Shown here: positions 36,568 through 44,868 of the stretch, in pieces
Layout of the letters: every line of letters begins with the position of its first letter
Position numbering within the stretch: position 1 is the first letter of the stretch
Source: Streptomyces sp. NBC_01460
GTDB taxonomy: Bacteria; Actinomycetota; Actinomycetes; Streptomycetales; Streptomycetaceae
Reading direction: 5' to 3'
Length of the DNA: 64,000 nucleotides
Assembly (NCBI RefSeq): GCF_036227405.1
Contig: NZ_CP109473.1
Location: 2,046,001 to 2,110,000, forward strand
Translations under genes and position numbers: made by a program
The notes under the pieces: model-generated
Told to the model about the DNA's origin: nothing
What the model saw: the letters and a program-made list of their open reading frames with translations, nothing else
The model's database searches: none

Positions 36568-37512
36568 ATGGATGGGGGTCCTGACGTGAGCGACGTGAGC
36601 GATGTGAGCGACGTCGGAAGCGGCGGAGGCGGTCCGGTCGTCCACGGCTTCCCGCATCTCGACGCCGTGCGGTCCGCGATCACCGCGCTCTACCGGCGGG
36701 TCTCCCCCGACGGTGTGCGGGCGTACGCGACGAGCCTCGCCCCGGTGGACGCCGCCTTCTCCGACGTGGACGACCTGCACCTCGGTGCCCAGCGGGTGGC
36801 GGGCGCCCTCGTGCACCACCTGCGGCTGCCGCAGGCCCGTGTCGTCGTGGGCTTCCGGCGGATGGAACACGCCGCGAGCGTCGAACTGACCGCCGGCCCG
36901 GAGTACTTCATCGAGCTCAACGACCGCTTCCGCACGCACCGCAGGGACATCGGGGCCGCGCTGGCCCACGAGATCACCCATGTGCTGCTGCACCGGCTGG
37001 GGCTCGAACTCCCCGGCACCCGTGACAACGAGATCCTCACGGACACGGTGACCGCCTATCTCGGCGCGGGCTGGCTGCTGCTGGACGCCTTCCGCCAGGA
37101 CGCCCTCTCCAGCCAGAAGCTCGGCTACCTCACACCCGAGGAGTTCGGGTACGTACTCGCCAAGCGGGCGTTCGTGTTCGGTGAGGATCCGTCCGTGTGG
37201 TTCACCAGCCCCCAGGCGTACACGGCTTACACCAAGGGCCGCGCCGAGGCGCTGCGCGACCTGCAACGGCCGCCGCTCACGGCCGCGGGGCGGGCGGGCA
37301 GGCGCCGCTATGCCAGGGACCGCCGCCATGCCGGGGACCACCCGGGGTCCGCCGCCGACCCGTCCGTCCCGTACGCCTTCGAGAGCGGAGCGGACGGGCT
37401 CCGCGTCTCGTTCGCGTGCCCCACCTGCCACCAGCGCGTGCGGGTCCCGGTCCGGGGGCGGACCCGGGCCCGGTGCGGACTGTGCCGCACGGTCCTGGAG
37501 TGCGACACCTGA
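36568..37512 (+). CDS. Putative zinc metallopeptidase-like protein with C-terminal zinc ribbon
   Basis: 314 residues from ATG 36568; TTG 36559 and GTG 36586 are alternatives. The N-terminus has a repeated VSD tripeptide and a Gly run. HEITH at residues 134-138 within LAHEITHVLLHRLGL matches the HExxH zinc motif, and NEILTDTVTAYLGAG 20 residues later could give the third ligand. The last 35 residues hold two CxxC pairs (Cys284-Cys287, Cys303-Cys306) forming a zinc ribbon. No signal peptide, so cytoplasmic. Function unknown. Confidence 0.75.
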   Translation: MDGGPDVSDVSDVSDVGSGGGGPVVHGFPHLDAVRSAITALYRRVSPDGVRAYATSLAPVDAAFSDVDDLHLGAQRVAGALVHHLRLPQARVVVGFRRMEHAASVELTAGPEYFIELNDRFRTHRRDIGAALAHEITHVLLHRLGLELPGTRDNEILTDTVTAYLGAGWLLLDAFRQDALSSQKLGYLTPEEFGYVLAKRAFVFGEDPSVWFTSPQAYTAYTKGRAEALRDLQRPPLTAAGRAGRRRYARDRRHAGDHPGSAADPSVPYAFESGADGLRVSFACPTCHQRVRVPVRGRTRARCGLCRTVLECDT

Positions 37513-37546
37513 GGAGCCCGCACCGGGGTGGCCGTAGGGTCGGTGT

Positions 37547-38617
37547 ATGACAAACGGTCAGTTTGGGGGTGCGAGGGCCCTTTTCGAGGCGTTGTACGAG
37601 GATGAGAACGCCGTGGTGAGAGCGCTGCGTGCGGGCGCCTCCGCCGAGTCGAGCGACGAGGAGGGGACGACGGCGCTGTATCTGGCGTCGGTGCAGGATC
37701 TGCCCGGTGCGGTCCGGCTGCTGCTCGCGGCGGGCGCGGATCCGGACAGGGCGAGCGGGCCGGAGGCCGGCGACCTGCCGCTGTGCGGGGCGGCGTGCGG
37801 CGGCCACACCGAGGTCGCCGAAGCGCTCCTGTCGGCCGGGGCCGACCCGGATCTGAGCGAGGAGTTCGGCTTCACCGCGCTGCGCTGGGCGGCGGGCCTC
37901 GGTCATGCGCGGGTCGCGGAGACCCTGCTGGCCCAAGGTGCCGACCCGGACCTTCCCGGCCCTCAGGGCGAGGTCCCGCTGGTGGTGGCGGCACGGAGGG
38001 GATCGGCGCACACCGTACGGGCGCTGCTGCTCCGGGGCGCCCGCGGCCACTCCCCCGCGCTGGAGGAGGCGAGGCGGATGCTGACGCTGGACGTCGAGCA
38101 GGAGTTGCGCGCCGCGTTGCGGAGGGCGTACGGGGACGAGGGCCACGCGAGTGCGGTACGCCGCGCGCGGGTGGACGGCGGGGTGACCGTCACCGTCGAG
38201 CTGCTGCGGGGCGGGGAGCCGTTCGCGTCGCAGGACCTGCAGACGGGGCACGGGGCGATCGCGACGCTGCTGGAGAACGAGCTGGGTGTGCGGGCCCCGT
38301 TCGAGGAGCTGGCCGTCCGGGCCCTGCGGGGCGGGGACCCCGGCCTGGACAACTGGCTGGTGGCGGCGGAGACGCTCCGGCTGCGGGGCGACGAGGAGAC
38401 GTTCCAGGCGGCGGTGGCCTGGACGGCGAGCGGGGATCCGCTGCGGCAGGCGTTCGGTGCGGACGTGCTGGCGCGGCTCGGATTCCGTGCCGGCGCCAGG
38501 CCGTTCGCCGCGCGGGCGGTCCCGCTGCTGCGGGAGCTGGCCCGGGCCGGGGCCCCGGTCGCCGCCGAAGCGGCGGCGCGGGCGCTCGGTGGGTACGAGG
38601 ACGCGCCCGCGGAATGA
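37547..38617 (+). CDS. Ankyrin-repeat protein
   Basis: 356 residues. Four ankyrin repeats occupy about residues 8-165, with consensus turns TALYLASVQDLPGAVRLLLAAGADPD, LPLCGAACGGHTEVAEALLSAGADPD and TALRWAAGLGHARVAETLLAQGADPD shortened here only in citation. The C-terminal half is helical with no known domain (HEAT-like segments possible). Likely a protein-interaction module; the partner is unknown. 34 bases after the metallopeptidase-like gene, same direction. Confidence 0.85.
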   Translation: MTNGQFGGARALFEALYEDENAVVRALRAGASAESSDEEGTTALYLASVQDLPGAVRLLLAAGADPDRASGPEAGDLPLCGAACGGHTEVAEALLSAGADPDLSEEFGFTALRWAAGLGHARVAETLLAQGADPDLPGPQGEVPLVVAARRGSAHTVRALLLRGARGHSPALEEARRMLTLDVEQELRAALRRAYGDEGHASAVRRARVDGGVTVTVELLRGGEPFASQDLQTGHGAIATLLENELGVRAPFEELAVRALRGGDPGLDNWLVAAETLRLRGDEETFQAAVAWTASGDPLRQAFGADVLARLGFRAGARPFAARAVPLLRELARAGAPVAAEAAARALGGYEDAPAE

Positions 38618-38662
38618 GAACGGGCGCGGTGACCGGCCGGAGCCGGTCACCGCGCCCGGTGG

Positions 38663-40375
38663 TCACGCTGCCCGGCGTCCGCGGCCGGGGGCGCTGCCGC
38701 GTCCCGTGCCCGCGGCCCGGCCGGCCCCGGCCCCGCGGGCGGATCCGCCCGCGCCGCCGGCACCACCGCGGGAAGCGCCACCGCCGGCACCACCACGAGC
38801 CGCGCCGCCGCCGGCGCCGCCCCGTGCGCCGCCGCCCGTGCCGCCACCGCGGGAAGCGCCGCCGGCGCCGCCCTGAGCGGCGCCCTGGCCCGCGCCCGTC
38901 CCGCCGCGCCGGCCGCGGCCGCGGCTGCCCGAGCGGAAGGACCCGCCGGCCGCCGCGCCGGAGCCCTGGCCGCCGCCGCGCGTGCGCGGCTTGGGCTGCA
39001 CCGGCTCCGGCACCTCGATGACGATGGCGACGCCGGAGGGTTCACGGGCGCCCGTGATCCGGCTGAGCTCCTCGTCGCCGGACTTGATCCGGGTGGTGCG
39101 GGGCGCGATGCCCGCGTCCTGCATCAGCCGGGTCATGTCGCGCTTCTCCTCGGGCAGCACGAGCGTGACGACGCTGCCCGACTCCCCGGCGCGCGCCGTG
39201 CGCCCGCCTCGGTGGAGGTAGTCCTTGTGGTCGGTCGGCGGGTCCACGTTGACGACGAGGTCGAGGTCGTCGATGTGGATGCCGCGGGCTGCCACGTTCG
39301 TCGCGACGAGGGCGGTGACCTGGCCGTTCTTGAACTGGTCGAGCGTGCGGTTGCGCTGCGGCTGGGACCGCCCGCCGTGCAGGGCGGCGGCCCGTACGCC
39401 GCTGGCGAGGAGCCGCTTGGCGAAGCGGTCGGCGGCGCGCTTGGTGTCGACGAACATGATCACCCGGCCCTCGCGGGCGGCGATCTTCGTGGCGACGGCC
39501 TTCTTGTCCGTCTCGTCCAGGACGTGGAGCACGTGGTGCTCCATCGTCGTGACGGCGCCGGCGGACGGGTCGACGGAGTGCACGACCGGGTCGGTGAGGA
39601 ACATCTTGACCAGGCGGTCGATGTTCTTGTCGAGGGTCGCGGAGAACAGCATCCGCTGTCCGTCGGGCTCGACCTGCTTGAGCAGCGCGACGACCTGCGG
39701 CATGAAGCCCATGTCGGCCATCTGGTCGGCCTCGTCGAGGACGGTGATCGCGACCTCGTCGAGCCGGCAGTCACCGCGCTCGATGAGGTCCTTGAGGCGG
39801 CCGGGCGTCGCGACGAGCACCTCGGCGCCACGGCGCAGCGCGCCGGACTGCCTGCTGATCGACATGCCGCCGACGACGGTGGCGACCCGCAGGTTCACGG
39901 AGGTGGCGTACGGGGTGAGCGCGTCGGTGACCTGCTGGGCGAGCTCGCGGGTCGGTACGAGGACGAGCGCGAGCGGGGCGGTCGGCTCGGAGCGGCGTCC
40001 CGCGGTGCGGGCGAGCAGCGCCAGGCCGAAGGCGAGGGTCTTGCCCGAGCCGGTGCGGCCGCGGCCGAGGATGTCCCGGCCGGCCAGCGAGTTCGGCAGG
40101 GTGGCGCCCTGGATGGGGAAGGGGTCGGTCACACCCTGTGCGGCGAGGGTCTTCAGCAGCGCGGCGGGCATGTCCAGCTCGGCGAACGCGTCGACGGCGG
40201 GCAGTGCGGGGGTGAGGGTCTCCGGCAGGGCGAATTCGCCGCCCTGGGCGGGTGCGGGCCTGCGTCGGGCCGGTGCCTTGCCGGATCCTCGGTTGGTCGC
40301 CTGTGCCCGGTCCGTGCCGCGGCCCTTTATCGGGCGGTTGCGGGTCGGACGGTCCTGGCGTTCGGAGCGGGTCAT
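38663..40375 (-). CDS. DEAD-box ATP-dependent RNA helicase
   Basis: 570 residues from the ATG at 40375, which has AGGAGGG 9 bases upstream. Motifs in order: PFPIQGATLP (Q motif), GRTGSGKTLAF, PTRELAQQV, TPGRLKDLI, VLDEADQMADMGF, FSATLDK, VATNVAARGIHIDDLD and HRGGRTARAGESG. The last 120 residues are a Gly/Ala/Arg/Ser-rich tail with RGG-like repeats, encoded by repetitive DNA at about 38740-38930. Such helicases remodel RNA in ribosome assembly or cold adaptation; its position just downstream of a cold-shock gene on the same strand supports the latter. Confidence 0.93.
   Translation of the reverse strand: MTRSERQDRPTRNRPIKGRGTDRAQATNRGSGKAPARRRPAPAQGGEFALPETLTPALPAVDAFAELDMPAALLKTLAAQGVTDPFPIQGATLPNSLAGRDILGRGRTGSGKTLAFGLALLARTAGRRSEPTAPLALVLVPTRELAQQVTDALTPYATSVNLRVATVVGGMSISRQSGALRRGAEVLVATPGRLKDLIERGDCRLDEVAITVLDEADQMADMGFMPQVVALLKQVEPDGQRMLFSATLDKNIDRLVKMFLTDPVVHSVDPSAGAVTTMEHHVLHVLDETDKKAVATKIAAREGRVIMFVDTKRAADRFAKRLLASGVRAAALHGGRSQPQRNRTLDQFKNGQVTALVATNVAARGIHIDDLDLVVNVDPPTDHKDYLHRGGRTARAGESGSVVTLVLPEEKRDMTRLMQDAGIAPRTTRIKSGDEELSRITGAREPSGVAIVIEVPEPVQPKPRTRGGGQGSGAAAGGSFRSGSRGRGRRGGTGAGQGAAQGGAGGASRGGGTGGGARGGAGGGAARGGAGGGASRGGAGGAGGSARGAGAGRAAGTGRGSAPGRGRRAA
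38680..38960. repeat. Low-complexity repeat DNA encoding the helicase tail
   Basis: Short GCCGCC/GGCACC-type units with GCGGGAAGCGCC recurring (about 38769 and 38850) encode Gly-rich blocks punctuated by Arg. Likely length-variable between strains. Confidence 0.6.
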
Positions 40376-40517
40376 ACGGAATTGCCCTCCTGGGGGATTC
40401 CTGGGGTTACTGCCGACTGCTGAGGTCTGCTGGTGTGCGCCCCAGGATGCAAGCACAGAGCAGATGTCCCGGTGGCGGAGCCGGACCGAGGACGGGACGA
40501 GCCGGAAACAGCACAAA

Positions 40518-40550
40518 CCGGGGCCCGCACCTTCACGGTGCGGGCCCCGG
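40518..40550 (-). terminator. Terminator of the cold-shock gene
   Basis: Perfect 14-bp stem CCGGGGCCCGCACC with its complement, loop TTCAC, 23 bases after the stop codon. Confidence 0.92.
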
Positions 40551-40572
40551 CTGCGAGGTACGCGTCCGGCAA

Positions 40573-40776
40573 TTAGGCCGGGACGATGTTCTCCGCCTGC
40601 GGGCCCTTCTGGCCCTGCGTGACGTCGAAGGAGACCTTCTGGCCCTCCTGGAGCTCACGGAAGCCCTGGGTGGCGATGTTGGAGTAGTGGGCGAAGACGT
40701 CGGCGCCGCCGCCGTCCTGCTCGATGAAGCCGAAGCCCTTTTCCGAGTTGAACCACTTCACGGTTCCAGTAGCCAT
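40573..40776 (-). CDS. Cold-shock protein (CspA family)
   Basis: 67 residues, one cold-shock OB domain: [20 protein letters not shown] contains RNP1, and DVFAHYSNI is RNP2. Acts as RNA chaperone. AGGAG lies 8 bases upstream of the ATG in a leader of about 100 or more bases that includes a hairpin with a T-rich tail. Confidence 0.97.
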   Translation of the reverse strand: MATGTVKWFNSEKGFGFIEQDGGGADVFAHYSNIATQGFRELQEGQKVSFDVTQGQKGPQAENIVPA

Positions 40777-40875
40777 GTCATTCTCCTAAAAGAGGTGCAG
40801 TGCCGGAAATCCGCACTTTACGAATTCCAAGTCGCCGCATTGAGCCCCATCCGGAGAAAGCCGGAAAACAATAAA

Positions 40876-40903
40876 GCGCCTGAGGAGGGTTCCCGTCAGG
40901 CGC
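40876..40903 (-). terminator. Hairpin with T-rich tail upstream of the cold-shock gene
   Basis: On the minus strand GCGCCTGA and TCAGGCGC form a perfect 8-bp stem with a 12-base loop, followed by TTTATTGTTTT. It lies 100 bases before the ATG, so it may terminate upstream transcription or attenuate the cold-shock mRNA. U-rich tails are rare in Streptomyces terminators. Confidence 0.65.
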
Positions 40904-41264
40904 ACATAAAGTTCATGGGTACCAAAACTGCAACTCGGCAACCGTAGCACGTTCTGTCGGCGGGCGGCAGATCGGACCGGCGTCGGCGCGCCGGAAAGTC
41001 TGCCGGGCGGGGTGGTGGCGGAGGCTGTTCACGGCGGGTTCCGAAATCGTTCGCGGATGCTTCCCGCTCTGTTCCCCCAAGGGTCGTGCCCGCCCCGACG
41101 GGCGCCGGAATCTCATCTTCCGCGGAGGGCACGGGGCCTGCCGTCCTGGTGTCGGGCGCCGCCGTTCGGGAGTCCGTTTCACCCGGATGCCGTAGTGGCG
41201 CCGGCCCGGGATGCCTGCCCGGAGGGGGGTCGGATTCCTGGCAGCGTTACGCCGATCAGGTGCC

Positions 41265-41302
41265 GCCGGGCGGGCCCCGCCCCGTCGGCCACCCCGCCCG
41301 GC
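41265..41302 (-). terminator. Hairpin downstream of the TetR gene
   Basis: GCCGGGCGGG pairs perfectly with CCCGCCCGGC across an 18-base loop, 21 bases after the stop. Confidence 0.6.
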
Positions 41303-41322
41303 CCCGGCCACCCGTGCGGAGG

Positions 41323-41970
41323 TCAGGCGCGGGGCGCGAGGCCGTCCAGCAGGAGGGCGAGGTACGGGCGTGCGAGGTCCCCCGGGTCGGGTGCCTCCCC
41401 AGGATCCGGTGCGTCCCCCGTGCCCGGCCCGCCTTCCGGCCGGTGCCAGGTGGCGGTGCCCCAGACCGCGTCGTGGACGAGGCGCCCGGCGGGCCCGGTG
41501 TCCAGATCGGCGCGGAACTCCTTGTCGGCGACGCCGCGCTCCAGCGTGCGCGTCAGGGCCCGCTCGAACACCGGCTGCGCGTCGGCGAGGTGCTGGAATC
41601 CGGGCCGGGTGGCGAGGCGCGGGGCCTCCGTGCGGTAGATCGCGGCGGCGGCGCGGTGGCGCCCGATGTGGTGGAGGGACGCGGTGACCAGCGCTTCGAG
41701 GGTCTCCCTGGGGCCGAGTCCGGCGTCGAGCACGGTGTCGTACGCGGTGCGCAGCCCGGCCAGGAAGTCGGAGAGGATCTCGTCGACCATCGATTCCTTC
41801 GAATCGAAGTGGTGGTAGAGGCTGCCGGCGAGCATCCCGGCCTCGTCCGCGATCCCGCGGACGGTGGTGGCGTCGTACCCCTGTGCGGCGAAGACCTCTG
41901 CGGCGATGGCCAGCAGCTCGGGGCGGCGCCCGGGACGGGAGGTCGCCGTGGGCTTCTTCTTGGTAGGCAC
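41323..41970 (-). CDS. TetR/AcrR family transcriptional regulator
   Basis: 215 residues from GTG 41970 (PTKKKPTATSRPGRRPELL); the frame is open 10 codons further. The N-terminal HTH TTVRGIADEAGMLAGSLYHHF followed by DSKESMVDEIL resembles KstR2-like TetR proteins that sense acyl-CoA ligands. The C-terminal region is a typical all-helical ligand domain. No palindromic operator was recognised nearby; the adjacent PNPOx-like gene is upstream on the same strand, 59 bases away. Confidence 0.88.
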   Translation of the reverse strand: MPTKKKPTATSRPGRRPELLAIAAEVFAAQGYDATTVRGIADEAGMLAGSLYHHFDSKESMVDEILSDFLAGLRTAYDTVLDAGLGPRETLEALVTASLHHIGRHRAAAAIYRTEAPRLATRPGFQHLADAQPVFERALTRTLERGVADKEFRADLDTGPAGRLVHDAVWGTATWHRPEGGPGTGDAPDPGEAPDPGDLARPYLALLLDGLAPRA

Positions 41971-42029
41971 TCCCCCATTGTCCGTCCGGCCACGCGGCAC
42001 CGGGCACCGCGTGGCCCCAGGTCAGGGCG

Positions 42030-42551
42030 TCAGACCTCGCGGACGGGGCTGTCGTCGGCTCCCCGGCGCAGGGTGCGCACCGGGTGGCCGGGCCGCCAGA
42101 CCTGCACGACGAGGTCGTCGCCGTCGATCCCGGTGCGGACCACCTCGGCGGGGTCGGCGCGGAAGAGGAGGAAGGGCTCGGGCGGTGTCACCTCCTCGAC
42201 GAAGCGGGCCAGCACGTCGGGGTCGGTGATCTCCACGGCCCGTCCGGAGACACGGATGTCTCCGTCGGCCATCTCCGCGTCGGGCCCCGGGTTGGCCTGG
42301 ATCGCGAAGCGGGGGTCGCGCCGCAGGTCGAGCGCCTTGCGGGAGTGCGGCATCATGCCGAACCACATCGCGTCCATCCGGAACTCCACCTCCAGGCCGG
42401 TGACCCGGGGGGAGCCGTCGGCGCGCAGGGTCGCGAGGACGTGGTGCTTGTACTGCTGGAAGCGCTTCCGCACGGTGTCGGCGAGGGCGGGCTCCGCCGC
42501 GTGGAAGTCCTGCCACGCGCTCGGTGTCACGTTCGGTGTCATGGGACCCAT
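42030..42551 (-). CDS. Pyridoxamine 5'-phosphate oxidase-like flavin/F420-binding protein
   Basis: 173 residues. Split-barrel fold: HHVLATLRADGSPRVTGLEVEF, MWFGMMPHSRKALDLRRDPRFAI and DGDIRVSGRAVEI are typical of the PNPOx-like family that binds FMN or coenzyme F420. Substrate unknown. ATG 42551 and 42542 are both possible starts. Confidence 0.83.
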   Translation of the reverse strand: MGPMTPNVTPSAWQDFHAAEPALADTVRKRFQQYKHHVLATLRADGSPRVTGLEVEFRMDAMWFGMMPHSRKALDLRRDPRFAIQANPGPDAEMADGDIRVSGRAVEITDPDVLARFVEEVTPPEPFLLFRADPAEVVRTGIDGDDLVVQVWRPGHPVRTLRRGADDSPVREV

Positions 42552-42840
42552 CGAACCCCGTAATCACGACACCTTCTGTCGTGATGCGTGGGGCGTCACC
42601 GGATCGGGCGGCGTCCTGTGGCGATCAGTGGGGCCCGGCGCGGAGGGAGCCCGCGTCACCGACGGGGCGCTCGGCCGGCCCCCGGGGGTCCGGGCGGGTC
42701 GCTTCTGCCCTGGTCGCGTGGGGGTTTCGGGCACAGGACGCCCCGGCACCCGGGTGTGCCGCTCACGGCGGGCGTTCGCTATCTTGAGCGCCGCCGCCCC
42801 CGGCGGCCCTCCTCCCCGCCCACGAATGAAGGAGCCGGCC

Positions 42841-43755
42841 ATGGAGGCCGCCGCCACCACGTGTTATCGCCACCCTTCGTACGAGGCGTATGTGCGCTGC
42901 ACGCGCTGCGACCGGTACATCTGTCCCGACTGCATGCGTGAGGCGTCGGTCGGGCACCACTGCGTGGAGTGCGTGAAGGAGGGTCAGCGTTCGGTCCGCC
43001 GGGCCCGCTCGCTGTTCGGCGGCGAGGTGCCGAACGCCGCGACGCCGGTGGTGACGTATGTGCTGATGGCGTTGAACATCGTGGCGTACGTCGTCGAGGT
43101 CGTGCGGTCCGGGACGGTCGACCGGTTCGGGATGCTCGGGGCGGCGCTGGTCGGGCGGAACGGCAAGCTGTACGTGTACGACGGCTGGACGTCGCCCGGC
43201 TACGAGCTGACGGGGGTGGCCGACGGGGAGTGGTACCGGCTGCTGACGGGCGCCTTCCTGCATCTCCCGCCCGACGCGTCGTTGGGCGTGATGCACCTGG
43301 TCTTCAACATGCTCGCCCTGTGGAATCTGGGCCGGATCGTGGAGGGCCAGCTCGGCCGGGTGCGGTACCTCGCGCTGTACCTGCTGTCCGCGGTGGGCGG
43401 TTCGGTGCTGGTGTACCTGCTCTCGCCGGAGACACCGGCGGTCGGCGCGTCGGGGGCGGTCTTCGGCCTGGCGGCGTCCTTCTACGTCATCAACCGTCGT
43501 CTGGGCCGGGACATGGGGCCGGTCAACCGTTTCATGGCGGGGTTCCTGCTCTGGATGGTGATCTCCGCCGTGTTCACCTCGTGGGAGGGGCACCTCGGCG
43601 GGCTGGTGACCGGCGGCCTGGTGACGTACGGGCTCGCGTACGCCCCGGCGAGGCTGCGGACGTCCGGGGCCCAGCTGGCCGGCGGGGTGGTCCTGGTCGT
43701 GCTGCTGGCCGCGGTGGTGGCCGCGCGGACGGCCTCCCTGACGGGTGCGGCCTGA
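42841..43755 (+). CDS. Rhomboid family intramembrane serine protease
   Basis: 304 residues. The first 45 residues are a B-box-like zinc-binding segment with Cys/His pairs (CTRCDRYICPDC, HHCVEC). The rhomboid domain has six to seven membrane segments, with HLVFNMLALWNLG, the catalytic Ser in GASGAVFG and the catalytic His in EGHLGGLVTG. It cleaves membrane proteins within the bilayer. The start is fixed by AAGGAG 6 bases upstream of the ATG. Confidence 0.94.
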   Translation: MEAAATTCYRHPSYEAYVRCTRCDRYICPDCMREASVGHHCVECVKEGQRSVRRARSLFGGEVPNAATPVVTYVLMALNIVAYVVEVVRSGTVDRFGMLGAALVGRNGKLYVYDGWTSPGYELTGVADGEWYRLLTGAFLHLPPDASLGVMHLVFNMLALWNLGRIVEGQLGRVRYLALYLLSAVGGSVLVYLLSPETPAVGASGAVFGLAASFYVINRRLGRDMGPVNRFMAGFLLWMVISAVFTSWEGHLGGLVTGGLVTYGLAYAPARLRTSGAQLAGGVVLVVLLAAVVAARTASLTGAA

Positions 43756-43898
43756 CAAGGGCATCGCGCCCGAGGGAACTTCGGGGGTGGCACGGGTCCT
43801 GACCGGTGGACTACGTTGTGGCGCGATGACTACCGGGACGGCCTCGCGCCACACACGGATCGGTGACCCGGCACTCCCCTGAGCGCCGTACGGGCCGA

Positions 43899-43958
43899 CG
43901 CCGGCCCGCACCGTGACGAAGGGTCCCGCGCCGGCCCGCGCCGTGACCGAGGGCCCGA
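43899..43958. repeat. 30-bp imperfect direct repeat
   Basis: CGCCGGCCCGC occurs at 43899 and 43929 with related flanks, giving two units of 30 bases in the gap between the rhomboid and dienelactone hydrolase genes. Confidence 0.55.
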
Positions 43959-44029
43959 CGCCGCCGCGCGGGCTCCGCCTCCTGTCGTGCTGACCCCAGC
44001 TCGACACGTCGACCACGACAGGAGAACTC

Positions 44030-44770
44030 ATGCGCACCGAGACACGGACCCTGCACATTCCCACCGCGGACGGCCGGGCCGACGCCTTCGCCGCCTTCCC
44101 CGACGACGGTGAGCGGCACCCGGGGGTACTGATGTACCCGGACGGCTTCGGCCTCCGGCCCGTGGTGCGGGACATGGCCCGCGAGCTGGCGGGACACGGG
44201 TACCACGTGCTCGTCCCGAACCTCTTCCACCGGCAGGGCCCGGCACCGGTGGTCGAGCTCCCCGAGCACATCGGGAAGGAGGCCAGGCCGGCGCTCTTCG
44301 CCCGGCTGATGCCCTTGATCGAGGCGCACACGGCGGAACGCACCCTGAGCGATGCCGAGGCATACCTCGGGTTCCTCGACGCCCTTCCCGAGGTCGGCGG
44401 CGGACCGGTCGGGGTGACGGGCTACTGCATCGGCGGGCTCTGCGCGGTGCGCACGGCCGCGGCCCACCCCGGGCGGGTGGCCGCCGTCGCCGCGTTCCAC
44501 GCTCCCGTGGGCGCCGACGGGCCCGGCGGCCTGGCCGGGCTGACCGCCCAGGTCCACTTCGGGCACGCCGAGGGCGACATGACGCCCGAGTCCCTCGGCG
44601 AGCTCGACCGGGCCCTGGAGAAGACGGGTGCCGACTGGACCTCCGAGGTCTACCCCGGCACGGTGCACGGCTTCACCATGTCCGACACCGACGCCTTCGA
44701 CCCTGCCGCGCTGCGGCGTCACTGGGACCGCCTGCTGCCCCTCCTGGGAGGCACACTGTCCGACGGCTGA
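44030..44770 (+). CDS. Dienelactone hydrolase family protein
   Basis: 246 residues, alpha/beta hydrolase of the carboxymethylenebutenolidase type with nucleophile Cys133 in GYCIGG and the C-terminal PGTVHGF His motif. Acid residue probably in GHAEGD. May act on dienelactones or other small esters; no aromatic-degradation genes adjoin it. CAGGAG lies 6 bases before the ATG. Confidence 0.9.
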   Translation: MRTETRTLHIPTADGRADAFAAFPDDGERHPGVLMYPDGFGLRPVVRDMARELAGHGYHVLVPNLFHRQGPAPVVELPEHIGKEARPALFARLMPLIEAHTAERTLSDAEAYLGFLDALPEVGGGPVGVTGYCIGGLCAVRTAAAHPGRVAAVAAFHAPVGADGPGGLAGLTAQVHFGHAEGDMTPESLGELDRALEKTGADWTSEVYPGTVHGFTMSDTDAFDPAALRRHWDRLLPLLGGTLSDG

Positions 44771-44868
44771 GGCCCCGGAGCCCGGCCCCGTCCCCCTCCG
44801 TTCCCGGGAGGGGGACGGCGAACTCGCCGGTCCACGGCGTGAGTCCGCCTTCTGGGATCATTCGTCCC

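Larger units (their letters stand above)
40777..41322. other. Intergenic region upstream of the cold-shock gene
   Basis: 546 bases. The half next to the cold-shock gene is AT-richer than its surroundings and holds the leader and hairpin; the rest is GC-rich without a convincing gene. A terminator for the TetR gene lies at 41265-41302. Confidence 0.65.

Noticed and set aside
38680..38960. CRISPR-like array
   Set aside because: The repeats are short, in frame, without unique spacers, and encode the Gly/Arg tail of the helicase.
40896..41132. 78-codon frame upstream of the cold-shock gene
   Set aside because: No ribosome site, Pro/Arg-rich, and its 3' end runs into the leader hairpin.
43811..44722. 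303-codon minus-strand frame opposite the dienelactone hydrolase gene
   Set aside because: Shadow of a gene with a clear catalytic Cys and ribosome site; no motif of its own.
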